DNA of 64,000 nucleotides from Zhongshania aquatica (GCF_027257955.1 NZ_JANZNQ010000006.1:124001-188000), one strand, 5' to 3'; counted from the stretch's first letter, positions 7,777 through 17,360 are shown. Made by a program: numbers and translations. The notes: generated by a model from the sequence alone, not told the origin.

Positions 7777-8604
7777 ATGATAGTCGATTTGCATACCCAT
7801 ACCACTGCCTCGGACGGTGGACTGAGTCCTGAAGAATTGATTCTTAGGGCAAAGGAGCGCGGTGTTCAATTACTCGCGGTGACCGACCACGATACCATTG
7901 ATGGCTATGATGATATCGTTCGCTTGAACAGCGAAGGCTTGCAGATTGTTGCCGGTATTGAGCTATCTTGCACCTGGTCAGGTGTGAATATCCACGTGCT
8001 CGGTCTCGGGATTGACGTAAGCAGCGAGGCCTTGCGAAAGGAGTTAGCTGATCAGCGAGAAGCTCGTGGCGAGCGCGCAAAGATTATTGCCAGTAAATTA
8101 ACAAAGTTGGGATTTGAAGGTACATACGAGGGTGCCTCTGAACTAGCGAGTGGGCGTGCAATAGGTCGTCCGGATTTTGCGCGGTTTATGGTTGCTCAGG
8201 GTTATGTCGACACTATGGCGACAGCCTTTGATAAGTATTTGGGCGCCGGAAAAGTCGGTGATGTCAAAGCGATGTGGCCTTCATTAGAAGCCATCGTTGG
8301 GTGGATAAGGGCTGCGGGCGGTGTGGCAGTCTTGGCCCACCCGCTGCATTACAAACTGACCAATGCGAAATTGCGGCGAATGTTGGCTGAGTTTAAAGAG
8401 GCCGGCGGTGAAGGGCTTGAGGTGTGTAACGGTCGTCCTTCACCGTCGGATTTAAACTACTTACGACAGCTGTGTAACGACTACGATTTTGAAGCCTCTG
8501 CTGGTAGTGACTTTCATCAGCCTACTAGTTGGTTAGAATTGGGTTGCGATGCGGCTATTATTGCACCTTGTAAGCCGGTATGGGCGCGATGGTTGCCCGC
8601 TTAA
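7777..8604 (+). CDS. PHP-domain phosphoesterase (YciV/RNase AM-like)
   Basis: 275 residues. The PHP metal-binding motifs are complete: DLHTHTTASDG at the N-terminus, TDHDTIDG, GIELSCTW, AHPLHYK and GSDFHQ near the C-terminus. Characterised relatives hydrolyse 3',5'-nucleoside bisphosphates and trim 5' ends of RNA (RNase AM, gene rnm/trpH/yciV in E. coli). A good AGGAGAGG Shine-Dalgarno sequence precedes the ATG. It opens a plus-strand cluster with yciO, scpA, scpB and rluB, a conserved gammaproteobacterial arrangement. The precise substrate here is inferred from the family. Confidence 0.93.
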   Translation: MIVDLHTHTTASDGGLSPEELILRAKERGVQLLAVTDHDTIDGYDDIVRLNSEGLQIVAGIELSCTWSGVNIHVLGLGIDVSSEALRKELADQREARGERAKIIASKLTKLGFEGTYEGASELASGRAIGRPDFARFMVAQGYVDTMATAFDKYLGAGKVGDVKAMWPSLEAIVGWIRAAGGVAVLAHPLHYKLTNAKLRRMLAEFKEAGGEGLEVCNGRPSPSDLNYLRQLCNDYDFEASAGSDFHQPTSWLELGCDAAIIAPCKPVWARWLPA

Positions 8605-8629
8605 TTATTTGTATAAACCCATTGGGGAT

Positions 8630-9265
8630 ATGGCATTGAGTCAGTTTTTTCAAATACATCCAGAAAATCCGCAAGCTCGTTTGATAAAGCAAGCTGCGGA
8701 CATTATTCGTGGCGGCGGTGTGGTAGCGTATCCTACGGACTCGGCGTACGCCTTGGGCTGCCATTTGGGCGATAAAACGGCAATGGAGCGTGTGCGGGCA
8801 ATACGCCGGCTTGACGACAAACATAACTTCACATTGATGTGTAGTGATCTATCTGAACTTGGTACTTATGCCAAGGTAGATAACAGTGCGTTTCGACTGC
8901 TAAAGGCGCATATCCCCGGTCCCTACACGTTTATACTGCGTGCGACGCCTGAAGTGCCCAAGCGTCTTTTGCATCCAAAGCGAAAGAGTATTGGGTTGCG
9001 TGTGCCCGCAAATCAAATATGTTTAGATTTAATGGCGGAGCTGGGTGAGCCACTTATGAGTGTTACGCTCATTCTGCCGGGAGAGGATCTGCCAATGACA
9101 GATCCCTACGATATCCGCGACACCATTGGTAATTTGGTCGACCTCGTTATCGATGGTGGGTATTGCGGAATGGAAGCAACGACAGTGATTGATTTGGTGG
9201 ACGATGTCCCCGTCGTAATTCGCCGTGGCCTAGGTGATGTCAGTCAATTTGAGGATTCGCTGTGA
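8630..9265 (+). CDS. yciO: YciO-type Sua5/YrdC-domain protein
   Basis: 211 residues from ATG 8630, chosen because it starts the conserved MALSQFFQIHPENPQARL; upstream open codons overlap the PHP gene. The YrdC-like dsRNA-binding/nucleotide fold is shown by GGGVVAYPTDSAYALGCHLGD, KHNFTLMCSDLSELGTYA, PGPYTFILRAT and KRKSIGLRVP. The C-terminal part (LPGEDLPMTDPYDI, DLVIDGGYCGMEATTVIDL) follows E. coli YciO rather than TsaC. TsaC makes threonylcarbamoyl-AMP for tRNA t6A; YciO has a related fold with a weaker or uncertain role. The gene is 63 bases upstream of scpA. Confidence 0.9.
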   Translation: MALSQFFQIHPENPQARLIKQAADIIRGGGVVAYPTDSAYALGCHLGDKTAMERVRAIRRLDDKHNFTLMCSDLSELGTYAKVDNSAFRLLKAHIPGPYTFILRATPEVPKRLLHPKRKSIGLRVPANQICLDLMAELGEPLMSVTLILPGEDLPMTDPYDIRDTIGNLVDLVIDGGYCGMEATTVIDLVDDVPVVIRRGLGDVSQFEDSL

Positions 9266-9328
9266 CCTGCGCCAAGATCAACGTATAATCGCGCCCTTGG
9301 TAAATGATATCGTGAGATCTCAGTAACA

Positions 9329-10282
9329 GTGCAAGAAGAATCCTCAGAAAAGCCCGCCGTAAAGCAATTAGGAGCAGCTCCGCCAGAAGAGCGGCAAAAC
9401 GCTGCGTCTGAAATAACGGCGGGCCGCTTAGAGCCAGTGCCAGAAGGCGTATTGGAAGCGATTGATATCGTCAGTCTCAAAGCAATTCGGCAGCAACCTC
9501 AGCAGGGCGAAATGCCCTTTGCCGTGGTGCAGGGCAGGCCAGTCACTGAAATACCTAAAGATTTATACATCCCGCCGGAAGCCCTAGAAGTCTTTCTTGA
9601 GGCATTCGAGGGGCCGCTTGATCTACTTTTGTACCTTATAAAGCGCCAAAATCTCGATATTCTGGAAATAAACGTCGCCCAGATCACTGAGCAGTACATG
9701 CAGTACGTGAATATGATGAGCGCGATGCAGTTCGAGTTGGCGTCGGAATATCTGCTTATGGCCGCAATGCTTGCAGAAATTAAGTCACGTATGTTGCTGC
9801 CGCGCTCAGCCGATGTACTTGATGATGAAGAAGATCCCCGCGCCCAATTGATTCGGCGCCTACAAGAATATGAGCGCTTCAAACAAGCGGCTGAAAATAT
9901 CGACCAGCTGCCGCGAATGGGCCGTGACAATTATGCGGTGGTTATCGAACCGCCGCCAATGTCTAAGCTGCGCGCCGAACCCGATGTAGATTTAAGAGAG
10001 CTACTGCTTGTTCTTGGCGAGGTGCTGCGTCGAGCCGATCTATTTGAAAGCCATCAGATTCAACGTGAAAAGCTATCTACGCGTGAGCGTATGTCGCAGG
10101 TGCTGGCCGTGTTGCGCTCAGATAGTTTTGTTCCTTTTGTTACCTTGTTCAAAGCTGAGGAGGGGCGTTTAGGCGTTGTTGTTACCTTTTTAGCGATCAT
10201 GGAATTAATTAAAGAGTCATTGGTGGAAATTGTTCAATCAGAGGCCTTCGCGCCAATTCACGTAAAAGCGAAAGTTATATGA
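9329..10282 (+). CDS. scpA: Segregation and condensation protein A
   Basis: Kleisin subunit of the SMC-ScpAB condensin that organises and segregates the chromosome. 317 residues from a GTG start; the core begins near residue 85 with the family signature VFLEAFEGPLDLLLYLI, followed by AQITEQYMQYV, the ASEYLLMAAMLAEIKSRMLLP helix and the winged-helix C-terminal region. About 80 residues precede the conserved domain, so the true start is uncertain (an ATG at 9512 is possible), and no strong ribosome site is seen at 9329. It overlaps scpB by 4 bp (ATGA), indicating coupled translation. The SMC partner is not in this window. Confidence 0.93.
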   Translation: MQEESSEKPAVKQLGAAPPEERQNAASEITAGRLEPVPEGVLEAIDIVSLKAIRQQPQQGEMPFAVVQGRPVTEIPKDLYIPPEALEVFLEAFEGPLDLLLYLIKRQNLDILEINVAQITEQYMQYVNMMSAMQFELASEYLLMAAMLAEIKSRMLLPRSADVLDDEEDPRAQLIRRLQEYERFKQAAENIDQLPRMGRDNYAVVIEPPPMSKLRAEPDVDLRELLLVLGEVLRRADLFESHQIQREKLSTRERMSQVLAVLRSDSFVPFVTLFKAEEGRLGVVVTFLAIMELIKESLVEIVQSEAFAPIHVKAKVI

Positions 10283-11028
10283 TGCCGGATTCACAGCAGT
10301 TAAAGCGTATTATCGAAGCGACCTTAATGGCTGTCGGCCGACCTTTGTCGCTGCAACATATTGCCGAGTTGTTTGACGCAGAAGATCGTCCGACAACGGG
10401 TGATATTCAAGATGCGCTTAATGCCATCGGTCAAGATTGCGAAGGCCGAGGCTTTGAGTTGAAAGTTGTTGCCAGTGGCTACCGTTTGCAGGTTTGTGAA
10501 GACTTAGCGCCATGGGTCGGCCGTTTATGGGAAGAAAAGCCTCAACGCTATTCGCGGGCCATGCTAGAGACCTTGGCGCTTATAGCCTACCGCCAGCCCA
10601 TTACCCGTGGCGATATTGAAGATATTCGCGGTGTTGCGGTGAGCTCGCAAATTATTAAGACCATGTTAGAGCGCGAATGGGTTCGGGTTGTTGGCCATAA
10701 AGATGTGCCTGGTCGTCCGGCGATGTACGCGACGACGCGCAAATTTTTAGATTATTTTAATTTGCGCAATTTAGATGAGCTGCCAAGTCTGGCAGAAATT
10801 ACAGATCTTGATACGCTTAACGGCGAACTTGAATTGCACACCGGAGAGTTTGTCGCTGAGTCGGCTGGCACCGATACTAATCCTGCCGATGCCGATGCCG
10901 ATGCCGATGCCGATGCCGATGCCGATGCCGATGTCGATGCCGATGCCGATGCCGATGCCGAGCCTGATAATGGCATTCTGCCTGATCAAGTCTACGATCA
11001 AGAATACCCACCCGAGACAAACTTTTAA
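10279..11028 (+). CDS. scpB: Segregation and condensation protein B with an Asp-Ala repeat tail
   Basis: Dimeric winged-helix partner of ScpA in the SMC complex. 249 residues; the conserved core spans roughly residues 5-175 (LKRIIEATLMAVGRPLS, ALETLALIAYRQP-like segment, RGDIEDIRGVAVSSQIIKTM, GRPAMYATTRKFLDYFNL). The remaining ~75 residues are an acidic, low-complexity tail that includes about twelve Asp-Ala dipeptides encoded by GCCGAT hexamers. Such tails vary between species and are unlikely to be structured. The gene overlaps scpA by 4 bp and rluB by one base. Confidence 0.95.
   Translation: MMPDSQQLKRIIEATLMAVGRPLSLQHIAELFDAEDRPTTGDIQDALNAIGQDCEGRGFELKVVASGYRLQVCEDLAPWVGRLWEEKPQRYSRAMLETLALIAYRQPITRGDIEDIRGVAVSSQIIKTMLEREWVRVVGHKDVPGRPAMYATTRKFLDYFNLRNLDELPSLAEITDLDTLNGELELHTGEFVAESAGTDTNPADADADADADADADADVDADADADAEPDNGILPDQVYDQEYPPETNF
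10885..10956 (+). repeat. Tandem hexanucleotide repeat (GCCGAT)12 inside scpB
   Basis: Twelve successive six-base units, eleven GCCGAT and one GTCGAT (10933-10938), followed by a degenerate GCCGAG. Because the unit is two codons, length changes keep the frame and simply lengthen or shorten the Asp-Ala tail of ScpB. Confidence 0.97.
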
Positions 11029-11819
11029 TGATACAAACAGATGAAAAATTACAAAAAGTACTGGCTCGTGCTGGCTTGGGTTCGCGCAGAGAAATGGAAA
11101 AAGTTATCAGCGAAGGACGTGTTCTTGTTGATGGCAGAGTTGCGACCCTCGGTGATCGTGTAACGAGTGCGGTCAAGATTCAGGTAGATGGTAAGCCGTT
11201 GCGCCTAGAAACTGCCGCCGCAAGGCCGCGTATTTTGCTCTACAACAAGCCAGAGGGTGAGATTTGTAGCCGTAAAGACCCAGAGGGTCGTCGCTCGGTA
11301 TTTGATCGTTTACCCCGTTTGCAAGGTGAGCGTTGGATTTCAGTGGGGCGTTTAGATTTTAATACTACAGGTTTGTTGTTGTTCACCACAGATGGCGATC
11401 TGGCAAATAAGTTGATGCATCCGTCAACCACAATCGAGCGTGAGTATCTCTGTCGCGTTATGGGTGGAGCCAATGAAGATACCCTAAAGCGCCTAAAAGA
11501 AGGTGTGCAATTAGAAGATGGTGTTGCGCGCTTTACCGATATTGTCGATGGTGGTGGCGAAGGCATTAATCATTGGTATTACGTCGTTATTATGGAAGGG
11601 CGTAACCGAGAGGTGCGACGTTTGTGGGAATCGCAAGATTTGCAGGTTAACCGCTTAAAGCGCGTGCGCTACGGCTCAGTTTTTATTCCTTCGAAGGTGA
11701 AGGTGGGGCAGTGGACAGAATTGGACGACAAAGATATTGCCGACGTTTACGCGATGGCGGATTTACCTGTGCCAGTGACTGCGGCGCCTCCGGGTGGTCG
11801 CGGACGTAGAACGCGTTAG
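11028..11819 (+). CDS. rluB: 23S rRNA pseudouridine(2605) synthase RluB
   Basis: Converts a uridine in helix 93 of 23S rRNA to pseudouridine (U2605 in E. coli). 263 residues: an S4 RNA-binding domain at residues 3-50 (KLQKVLARAGLGSRREMEKVI), then the RsuA/RluB/E/F catalytic domain with GRLDFNTTGLLLFT around residue 108 (catalytic Asp110) and the RNREVRRLWE block. The C-terminal basic tail is short. It overlaps the scpB stop by one base and is followed by a stem-loop terminator at 11831, so it ends the operon. RluE/F paralogues differ in the catalytic surroundings, so RluB is favoured, also by context next to scpB. Confidence 0.93.
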   Translation: MIQTDEKLQKVLARAGLGSRREMEKVISEGRVLVDGRVATLGDRVTSAVKIQVDGKPLRLETAAARPRILLYNKPEGEICSRKDPEGRRSVFDRLPRLQGERWISVGRLDFNTTGLLLFTTDGDLANKLMHPSTTIEREYLCRVMGGANEDTLKRLKEGVQLEDGVARFTDIVDGGGEGINHWYYVVIMEGRNREVRRLWESQDLQVNRLKRVRYGSVFIPSKVKVGQWTELDDKDIADVYAMADLPVPVTAAPPGGRGRRTR

Positions 11820-11830
11820 GCAGAAATGAC

Positions 11831-11853
11831 AAAAGGCCTGTTAGGCCTTTTGT
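11831..11853. terminator. Bidirectional terminator between rluB and rmf
   Basis: AAAAGGCCT and AGGCCTTTT pair perfectly around a GTT loop. A U-tract is present on the plus strand and, because of the A-run, on the minus strand too, so it can end both rluB and the convergent rmf transcript. Confidence 0.85.
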
Positions 11854-11879
11854 TGTTGGTGTTGATGTTTGGTATTTAC

Positions 11880-12083
11880 TTAGTGAAACGCCTGTTTTTG
11901 AAGAGCAGTGGCGGTATCTATACCATCCCAGTGATCGGTGCGTCCCTCTCGCCAGCCTGACATCCACTCCTGTTTAAGTTGCTCTTGATTATGGGGACAA
12001 TTGTCTTTTTGTCTACCGGAAATGCCGGCTTGATAACCACGTTGATATGCTCTTTCTGTCATGTCGCGTTTCTGTCTTCTCAT
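11880..12083 (-). CDS. rmf: Ribosome modulation factor
   Basis: Small basic protein that dimerises 70S ribosomes into inactive 100S particles in stationary phase. 67 residues, close to the usual length. The family signature is clear: MRRQKRD, RAYQRGYQAGISGRQKDNCP (the conserved GY-GR-CP pattern) and WMSGWREGR near residue 45. It is a single gene convergent to rluB and followed by the shared terminator. Confidence 0.95.
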   Translation of the reverse strand: MRRQKRDMTERAYQRGYQAGISGRQKDNCPHNQEQLKQEWMSGWREGRTDHWDGIDTATALQKQAFH

Positions 12084-12163
12084 AGGGCATCTGCCTCCAC
12101 GTATTTAGTCAACATGTCGCTACGGTATCGCTTGGTCGCGCAACAACCGATTTTCTGTCACCA

Positions 12164-12184
12164 TCGCGATTCGTCGTATCGCGA
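12164..12184. other. Inverted repeat upstream of rmf and rlmKL
   Basis: TCGCGAT and ATCGCGA separated by seven bases, with partly matching TGTC/GACA flanks, lie in the divergent gap between rmf and rlmKL. On either strand it could be an RNA hairpin or an operator; nothing else shows its role. Confidence 0.4.
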
Positions 12185-12333
12185 CAGGATCTTTATGTAA
12201 TCAAATTTTCATACACTTAGTCGAAGACCTATTACTTCTAAGTAGGGGATCCCTTATTCGCTAGGTGTATAAGTAGTTAAGTCGTTGTTTAGTTTATTAA
12301 ATATACATTTCACTAGTGCTCAGTAGAGGTTTT

Positions 12334-14511
12334 ATGAGTCAAACCAATTCATTTATTGCTACCTGTCCAAAGGGCTTGGAGCAATTATTGGCATCAGAAA
12401 TTGCTAGCCTGGGCGCGGAAGTCGGTCGTGAGAGTGTTGGATCAATCAGTTTTGTTGCCAATATCGCCACTGCTTACCGCATATGCTTATGGTCGAGGTT
12501 AGCAAATAGGGTCTTACTCGTTCTTTCTGAGTTTAGAGGAGAGAATGCGGATGCTTTGTATCAAGGTATGTTGGCGGTTGAATGGAGCGAGCATTTGGCG
12601 GCCACCAGTCGCATTACCGTAGACTTTAATGGTCAGTCTGATGATATTCGCAACACCCATTTTGGCGCTTTGAAAAGCAAGGATGCGATCGTTGATTATT
12701 TTATGGCGAAGGGCGCACAGCGTCCGAGTGTTGATAAAGACAATCCCGATGTGCGCATAAATGTGCGTCTGCGCAAAGGCTATATAACCATTGCAGTGGA
12801 TTTGTCCGGTGAAAGCCTGCATCGCCGCGCCTACCGCAGCAGTGGTGCAATGGCGCCACTTAAAGAAAATCTTGCCGCGGTTTTGTTATTGCGCGCGGAC
12901 TGGCCTGGTATGGCAAGTCGTGGCGGAGGGTTAATTGATCCCATGTGTGGTTCCGGTACGCTGCTTATTGAGGCGGCGATGATGGCGATGCATATAGCAC
13001 CCGGTTTACTTCGCACTCGTTGGGGATTTACAGGTTGGTGCGGTCACGAGCCAAAAACATGGGAGCATCTTCTCGACGAAGCAAGAACCCGGCGCGCGAA
13101 GTCGTTAATGCGTGAGTGGCCAGAAATTCGCGGCTACGACGCCAATGGCAAAGTCGTTGCACAGGCAGAAGAAAATATCGCTAATGCGGGCTTAGAAAAA
13201 TTTGTAAAAGTGTCGCGACGTGAATTGGCGCAACTGTCTATGCCGACTCACAAGGCATTACCTGAGGGTTTATTAATTACTAATCCACCCTACGGTGAAC
13301 GTTTAGGTGAGCAGGCAGAATTATTGCATTTGTATCGCCACCTAGGCCAAGCAATGAAAGAACATTTTCTTGGTTGGCAGGGTGCCATATTTACCGGTAA
13401 CCCCGATCTCGGTAAGCGCATGGGTTTGCGAAGCAATAAACAATATCAGTTATTAAATGGCACCATTCCAGCAAAATTATTGCTTTTTAATATTACGCCA
13501 GACGCTTTTGTGGTCGAGCGTGATCACGCGCCCCAAAAAGACAATAAGCCTGTATCCGATGCGCCTCTCACTGCGGGCGGGCAGATGTTTGCCAATCGAC
13601 TTCGTAAAAATATAAAGCGATTGAGTAAATGGAAAAATAAAAACGCGATTGAATGCTACCGTGTATACGACGCCGATATGCCGGAGTATTCAGTAGCTGT
13701 CGATTGCTATGGTAGCTCGGTACATATTGCTGAATACATGGCGCCCATTACGATTTCAGAAGAAGACGCCGAGCGGCGGCTGCGCGAAGTTATTGAAGCG
13801 GTCAGCCAGGTTTTTTCAGTGTCAGCGGGAAATATTGCAATCAAAGAGCGTCGACGTCAGCGCGGAAAAGATCAGTACCAGCGCCAGGCACCACGCAATT
13901 CTTTTATGGAAGTAAGCGAAGGGCAGGCAAAGTTATTAGTTAATCTTTTCGACTATCTCGATACTGGTTTGTTTTTAGACCATCGGCCTGTGCGTTTAGA
14001 TATTGCCGAGCGGGCGCGGGGTAAACGGTTTCTAAACTTGTTTAGCTATACCGGGGTTGCGTCAGTGCAGGCTGGCATTGGCGGCGCACGTTTTACCACC
14101 TCAGTAGACATGTCTCGTACGTATTTGCAGTGGGCTCGGCGTAATCTATCTTTAAATGGGTTAAGTGAATCTCGACATAGAACGGAGCATGCCGACTGTA
14201 GAAAATGGTTAAAAGACTGCGAAGATCAATACGATCTTATTTTGTTGGACCCGCCGACATTCTCAAATTCAAAACGTATGGATGATGTTTTGGATACTCA
14301 AAAAGATCATCCTGATTTGATTGCAGATGCTATGCGTTGTTTGGCGCCCGATGGCGTTTTGATATTTTCGACGAATAAGCGCGATTTTGTTCTTGATGAA
14401 AACGTGGCTGAGAAATATAAAATTGAAGACAAAACTCGGTGGTCTTTAGACGAGGATTTTTCACGCGGCGGTAAGCCAATACACTACTGCTGGTATATCG
14501 AGCATAAATAA
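12334..14511 (+). CDS. rlmL: Bifunctional 23S rRNA methyltransferase RlmK/L
   Basis: Fused enzyme that makes m2G2445 (N-terminal RlmL half) and m7G2069 (C-terminal RlmK half) in 23S rRNA. 725 residues from ATG 12334, selected for the TAGAGG ribosome site; an upstream in-frame start at 12316 lacks one. Order: THUMP domain (about 1-150), first Rossmann methyltransferase with DPMCGSGTLLIEAAMMA and the NPPYGERLG catalytic motif (near 195-345), then the second methyltransferase with LNLFSYTGVASVQAGIGGA and LLDPPTFSNSKRMD (about 565-660). Length matches the E. coli protein (about 700). Confidence 0.96.
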   Translation: MSQTNSFIATCPKGLEQLLASEIASLGAEVGRESVGSISFVANIATAYRICLWSRLANRVLLVLSEFRGENADALYQGMLAVEWSEHLAATSRITVDFNGQSDDIRNTHFGALKSKDAIVDYFMAKGAQRPSVDKDNPDVRINVRLRKGYITIAVDLSGESLHRRAYRSSGAMAPLKENLAAVLLLRADWPGMASRGGGLIDPMCGSGTLLIEAAMMAMHIAPGLLRTRWGFTGWCGHEPKTWEHLLDEARTRRAKSLMREWPEIRGYDANGKVVAQAEENIANAGLEKFVKVSRRELAQLSMPTHKALPEGLLITNPPYGERLGEQAELLHLYRHLGQAMKEHFLGWQGAIFTGNPDLGKRMGLRSNKQYQLLNGTIPAKLLLFNITPDAFVVERDHAPQKDNKPVSDAPLTAGGQMFANRLRKNIKRLSKWKNKNAIECYRVYDADMPEYSVAVDCYGSSVHIAEYMAPITISEEDAERRLREVIEAVSQVFSVSAGNIAIKERRRQRGKDQYQRQAPRNSFMEVSEGQAKLLVNLFDYLDTGLFLDHRPVRLDIAERARGKRFLNLFSYTGVASVQAGIGGARFTTSVDMSRTYLQWARRNLSLNGLSESRHRTEHADCRKWLKDCEDQYDLILLDPPTFSNSKRMDDVLDTQKDHPDLIADAMRCLAPDGVLIFSTNKRDFVLDENVAEKYKIEDKTRWSLDEDFSRGGKPIHYCWYIEHK

Positions 14512-14601
14512 ATAGCTCTACTGAGATTTCAAAGCTTGAGTGGGTACTTGGATTTTATGGTGTGAGTAACTGATTAGATTTGCAGAGAGGAGTATAAATT
14601 A

Positions 14602-14626
14602 AGCGGCGGCCGTTGCGACCGCCGCT
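14602..14626 (-). terminator. Stem-loop after the cold-shock gene
   Basis: AGCGGCGG and CCGCCGCT form an eight-base GC-rich stem just past the cspA-type stop on the minus strand. The following tract (TTAATTTATA) is only moderately U-rich, so it is a probable rather than a model terminator. Confidence 0.6.
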
Positions 14627-14632
14627 AAGCGT

Positions 14633-14839
14633 TCAAAGGACAGTTACATTAGCTGCCTGTGGGCCTTTTTGACCGGTAGTTACGTCAAACTCAACTGCTT
14701 GACCTTCTGCCAGTGTTTTAAAGCCTGAACCGCCAATGGCGCTAAAGTGAACAAAAACATCTGGGCCGGAGTCTTGCTCAATAAAACCAAAGCCTTTAGT
14801 TTCGTTAAACCATTTTACTTTTCCAGTGCTTCTGGACAT
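14633..14839 (-). CDS. CspA-family cold-shock protein
   Basis: RNA chaperone with an OB fold, binding single-stranded RNA/DNA. 68 residues, typical of the family; [15 protein letters not shown] carries the RNP1 motif, and DVFVHFSAI the RNP2 motif. An AGG-containing ribosome site lies eight bases upstream. The gap of 200 bases before it is consistent with the long leader of cold-inducible csp genes, with a TATAAT -10 at 14981-14986 (minus strand) that would give a leader of about 135 bases. Which CspA paralogue it is cannot be told. Confidence 0.95.
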   Translation of the reverse strand: MSRSTGKVKWFNETKGFGFIEQDSGPDVFVHFSAIGGSGFKTLAEGQAVEFDVTTGQKGPQAANVTVL

Positions 14840-14980
14840 GTTGTGTACCTCGTTACGTGGTTGCCTTTTTTGGTGCTTGAGCTGAGATAGGCAGGGACTT
14901 ATGAAACAGAACGAGGTACTAAAATCGACTTCGTGGTGCTATATACATAAAACCAAGCTGCATCCGTAGCCAGCAAATCC

Positions 14981-14986
14981 ATTATA
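14981..14986 (-). promoter_or_regulatory. Probable -10 box of the cold-shock gene
   Basis: A perfect TATAAT on the minus strand, about 140 bases before the cold-shock start codon. No convincing -35 at 17 bp spacing is seen, so the promoter call rests on the -10 and the expected long leader only. Confidence 0.4.
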
Positions 14987-15039
14987 TACATACTCAAAAG
15001 CACAATAGGAAGACTTTTGCACCTAAAATAATGAATTTT

Positions 15040-17220
15040 TTATTTCGTTTTGCGGGGCGGCAATCCCGTGTGCTGAGTTAGTATTCGGCGACCTTTTCCG
15101 TTTTTGGGCGTCCAGTTTGCTGGCTGGCGCGGCGGCACTAAGTGCTTTTTGCCGTAACCGATAAGATCTTTGCGTCCCATGCTGAGTAGTGATTCTCTTA
15201 TTGACGGCCAACCCTCGGGGTCATGGTAGCGTAAATAGGCCTTGTGCAGGCGTCGCTGTTTTAATCCTTTTGCACTCACCACGTCCTCGCTGGTACGAGA
15301 TACTTTTTTGAGCGGGTTTTTGCCGGAATAATACATGGCCGTCGCGTTCGCCATGGGGGATGGATAAAACGCCTGAACCTGATCGGCACGGAAGCCATTG
15401 TTTTTCAGCCACATGGCGAGATTCATCATGTCTTTGTCGCTGGTGCCTGGATGCGCCGCGATAAAGTAGGGGATCAAATATTGCTCTTTTCCTGCCAGTT
15501 TTGAATATTTGTCGAACATGGCTTTGAACTTGTCATAGCTGCCCATGCCGGGCTTCATCATTTTTGACAGCGGCCCGTCCTCGGAATGCTCAGGCGCTAT
15601 TTTTAAATAGCCCCCAACATGGTGAGTCACAAGCTCCTTTACGTATTCTGGGGTTTCTATTGCTAGATCGTAACGTAGCCCAGATGCGATAAGTACTTTT
15701 TTGACGCCATCTAATGAGCGAACGTCTCGGTACAAATCGATTAGTGGTGTTTGGTCGGTGTTTAGACTTTTACAAATACCGGGGTACACGCAGGACAATC
15801 TGCGGCAGCGCTGTTCAATTTCAGTACTCTTACAATTCAGGCGCCACATATTGGCGGTGGGGCCGCCAAGGTCTGAAATTACCCCGGTAAATTCTGGGGT
15901 TTTATCACGGATTTTTTCTACCTCTTTCACGATTGACTCGTGCGAGCGGCTTTGAATTATGCGGCCTTCATGTTCTGTAATTGAGCAAAAACTACAGCCA
16001 CCAAAACAGCCTCGCATGATATTTACCGAGAAACGTATCATGTCGTAGGCAGGTATTTTTGCCTTACCGTAAACTGGATGTGGTTTGCGCTGATAAGGCA
16101 GCTCAAATACCCAGTCTAACTCTTCGGTGGTTAGTGGAATTGGTGGTGGGTTCAGCCACACTTCTTGATCACCGTGACGCTGAACCAACGCGCGCGCATT
16201 ACCTGGGTTAGTTTCTAAGTGAAGAACTCGCGCTGCATGGGCATAGTTTACTGGGTCGTCTTTCACGACGTCGTAATCGGGTAAACGAATAACGGTTTTT
16301 GCGGCGTCAGTTCCAGCTTTGCGTGCCTGCAAAGGGTCTATTATGCGAACGGTTTGAATGTCTTCTACCGTTTTCGCAACAGCTTCTTCATCGTTTTTCT
16401 TGCAGCTTTCTGTCGCACTGGTATCGACATAGGGGCTGGTGATAGGGTCGACTTTGCCGAGTTGATCGACGCTTGCCGAATCAATGACCGTCCAGCCGGC
16501 TGGAATTTCTCGGATTACATAGGCGGTGCCGCGCAAATCGGTAATAGTGTCGATAGCATCGCCACGGCCGAGCCGATGGGCAACATCGATAATGGCGCGC
16601 TCCGCATTCCCGTAAAGCAGCAAATCAGCTCGGGAATCTAGCAGAACAGAACGACGAACTTTGTCGCTCCAGTAATCGTAATGCGCTATGCGGCGAAGAC
16701 TGGCTTCTATCGAGCCAATAATAATCGGTGTGTCTTTATAGGCTTCGCGACAGCGTTGCGAATAGACAATGACGGCTCGATCCGGACGTTTTCCGCCCTC
16801 GTTGTTTGGTGAATAAGCATCGTCATGACGCAGGCGACGATCCGCTGTATAGCGGTTGATCATAGAATCCATATTGCCGGAAGCAACGCCAAAGAACAGA
16901 TTGGGCTGGCCTAGCTGCTTGAAGGGCTCAGCCGACTGCCAGTCAGGCTGCGATATAATACCCACCCTAAAGCCCTGTGCTTCAAGAACTCGGCCGATGA
17001 CTGCCATGCCAAAACTGGGATGATCGACATAGGCATCGCCGGTCACAATAATAATATCGCAACTGTCCCAGCCTAAAGCTTCCATCTCGGCTCGAGATGT
17101 TGGCAGGTAGGTCGCGGTGCCGAAACATTCGGCCCAATATTGGCGATGACTAAAAATTACTTTGGGTGTTTGCATAACTGATGACATGGTGCTGACGCAG
17201 AATTCTGAATGAGGAGGCAT
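15040..17220 (-). CDS. YgiQ-family radical SAM protein
   Basis: 726 residues, the length of the YgiQ group. An N-terminal region (about 1-300) resembling B12-binding/YgiQ N-terminal domains has [17 protein letters not shown] and [20 protein letters not shown]. The radical SAM core carries CFGGCSFC (CX3CX2C), which binds the 4Fe-4S cluster, followed by SITEHEGR. A conserved C-terminal YgiQ domain ends in a basic tail. The exact start is uncertain: several ATGs (17220, then MSSVM, MQTPKV) are in frame with no clear ribosome site. Substrate and product of the family are unknown to me. Confidence 0.93.
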   Translation of the reverse strand: MPPHSEFCVSTMSSVMQTPKVIFSHRQYWAECFGTATYLPTSRAEMEALGWDSCDIIIVTGDAYVDHPSFGMAVIGRVLEAQGFRVGIISQPDWQSAEPFKQLGQPNLFFGVASGNMDSMINRYTADRRLRHDDAYSPNNEGGKRPDRAVIVYSQRCREAYKDTPIIIGSIEASLRRIAHYDYWSDKVRRSVLLDSRADLLLYGNAERAIIDVAHRLGRGDAIDTITDLRGTAYVIREIPAGWTVIDSASVDQLGKVDPITSPYVDTSATESCKKNDEEAVAKTVEDIQTVRIIDPLQARKAGTDAAKTVIRLPDYDVVKDDPVNYAHAARVLHLETNPGNARALVQRHGDQEVWLNPPPIPLTTEELDWVFELPYQRKPHPVYGKAKIPAYDMIRFSVNIMRGCFGGCSFCSITEHEGRIIQSRSHESIVKEVEKIRDKTPEFTGVISDLGGPTANMWRLNCKSTEIEQRCRRLSCVYPGICKSLNTDQTPLIDLYRDVRSLDGVKKVLIASGLRYDLAIETPEYVKELVTHHVGGYLKIAPEHSEDGPLSKMMKPGMGSYDKFKAMFDKYSKLAGKEQYLIPYFIAAHPGTSDKDMMNLAMWLKNNGFRADQVQAFYPSPMANATAMYYSGKNPLKKVSRTSEDVVSAKGLKQRRLHKAYLRYHDPEGWPSIRESLLSMGRKDLIGYGKKHLVPPRQPANWTPKNGKGRRILTQHTGLPPRKTK

Positions 17221-17360
17221 TATACGTGATAATGTGGCTTGTTGCTGGTCTGTTCGAACTCACCTTAAAATATAAAATTGAGCAGTAAGTGCTTGAATAT
17301 TTAAAGGAATAATTAGTAAATAGTCGACTAGTTGGTTGGCATTTTGTAAAGGGGCGCAAA

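Noticed and set aside
9499-9930. A 143-codon frame antisense to scpA
   Set aside because: It is a shadow of scpA with a Ser/Arg-rich translation.
10752-11176. Four low-complexity frames in the scpB repeat region (Ala-Ser, Met-Pro, Ile-Gly or Arg-His runs)
   Set aside because: The hexanucleotide repeat has no stop codon in several frames, so long open frames arise by necessity. Only the scpB frame has homology.
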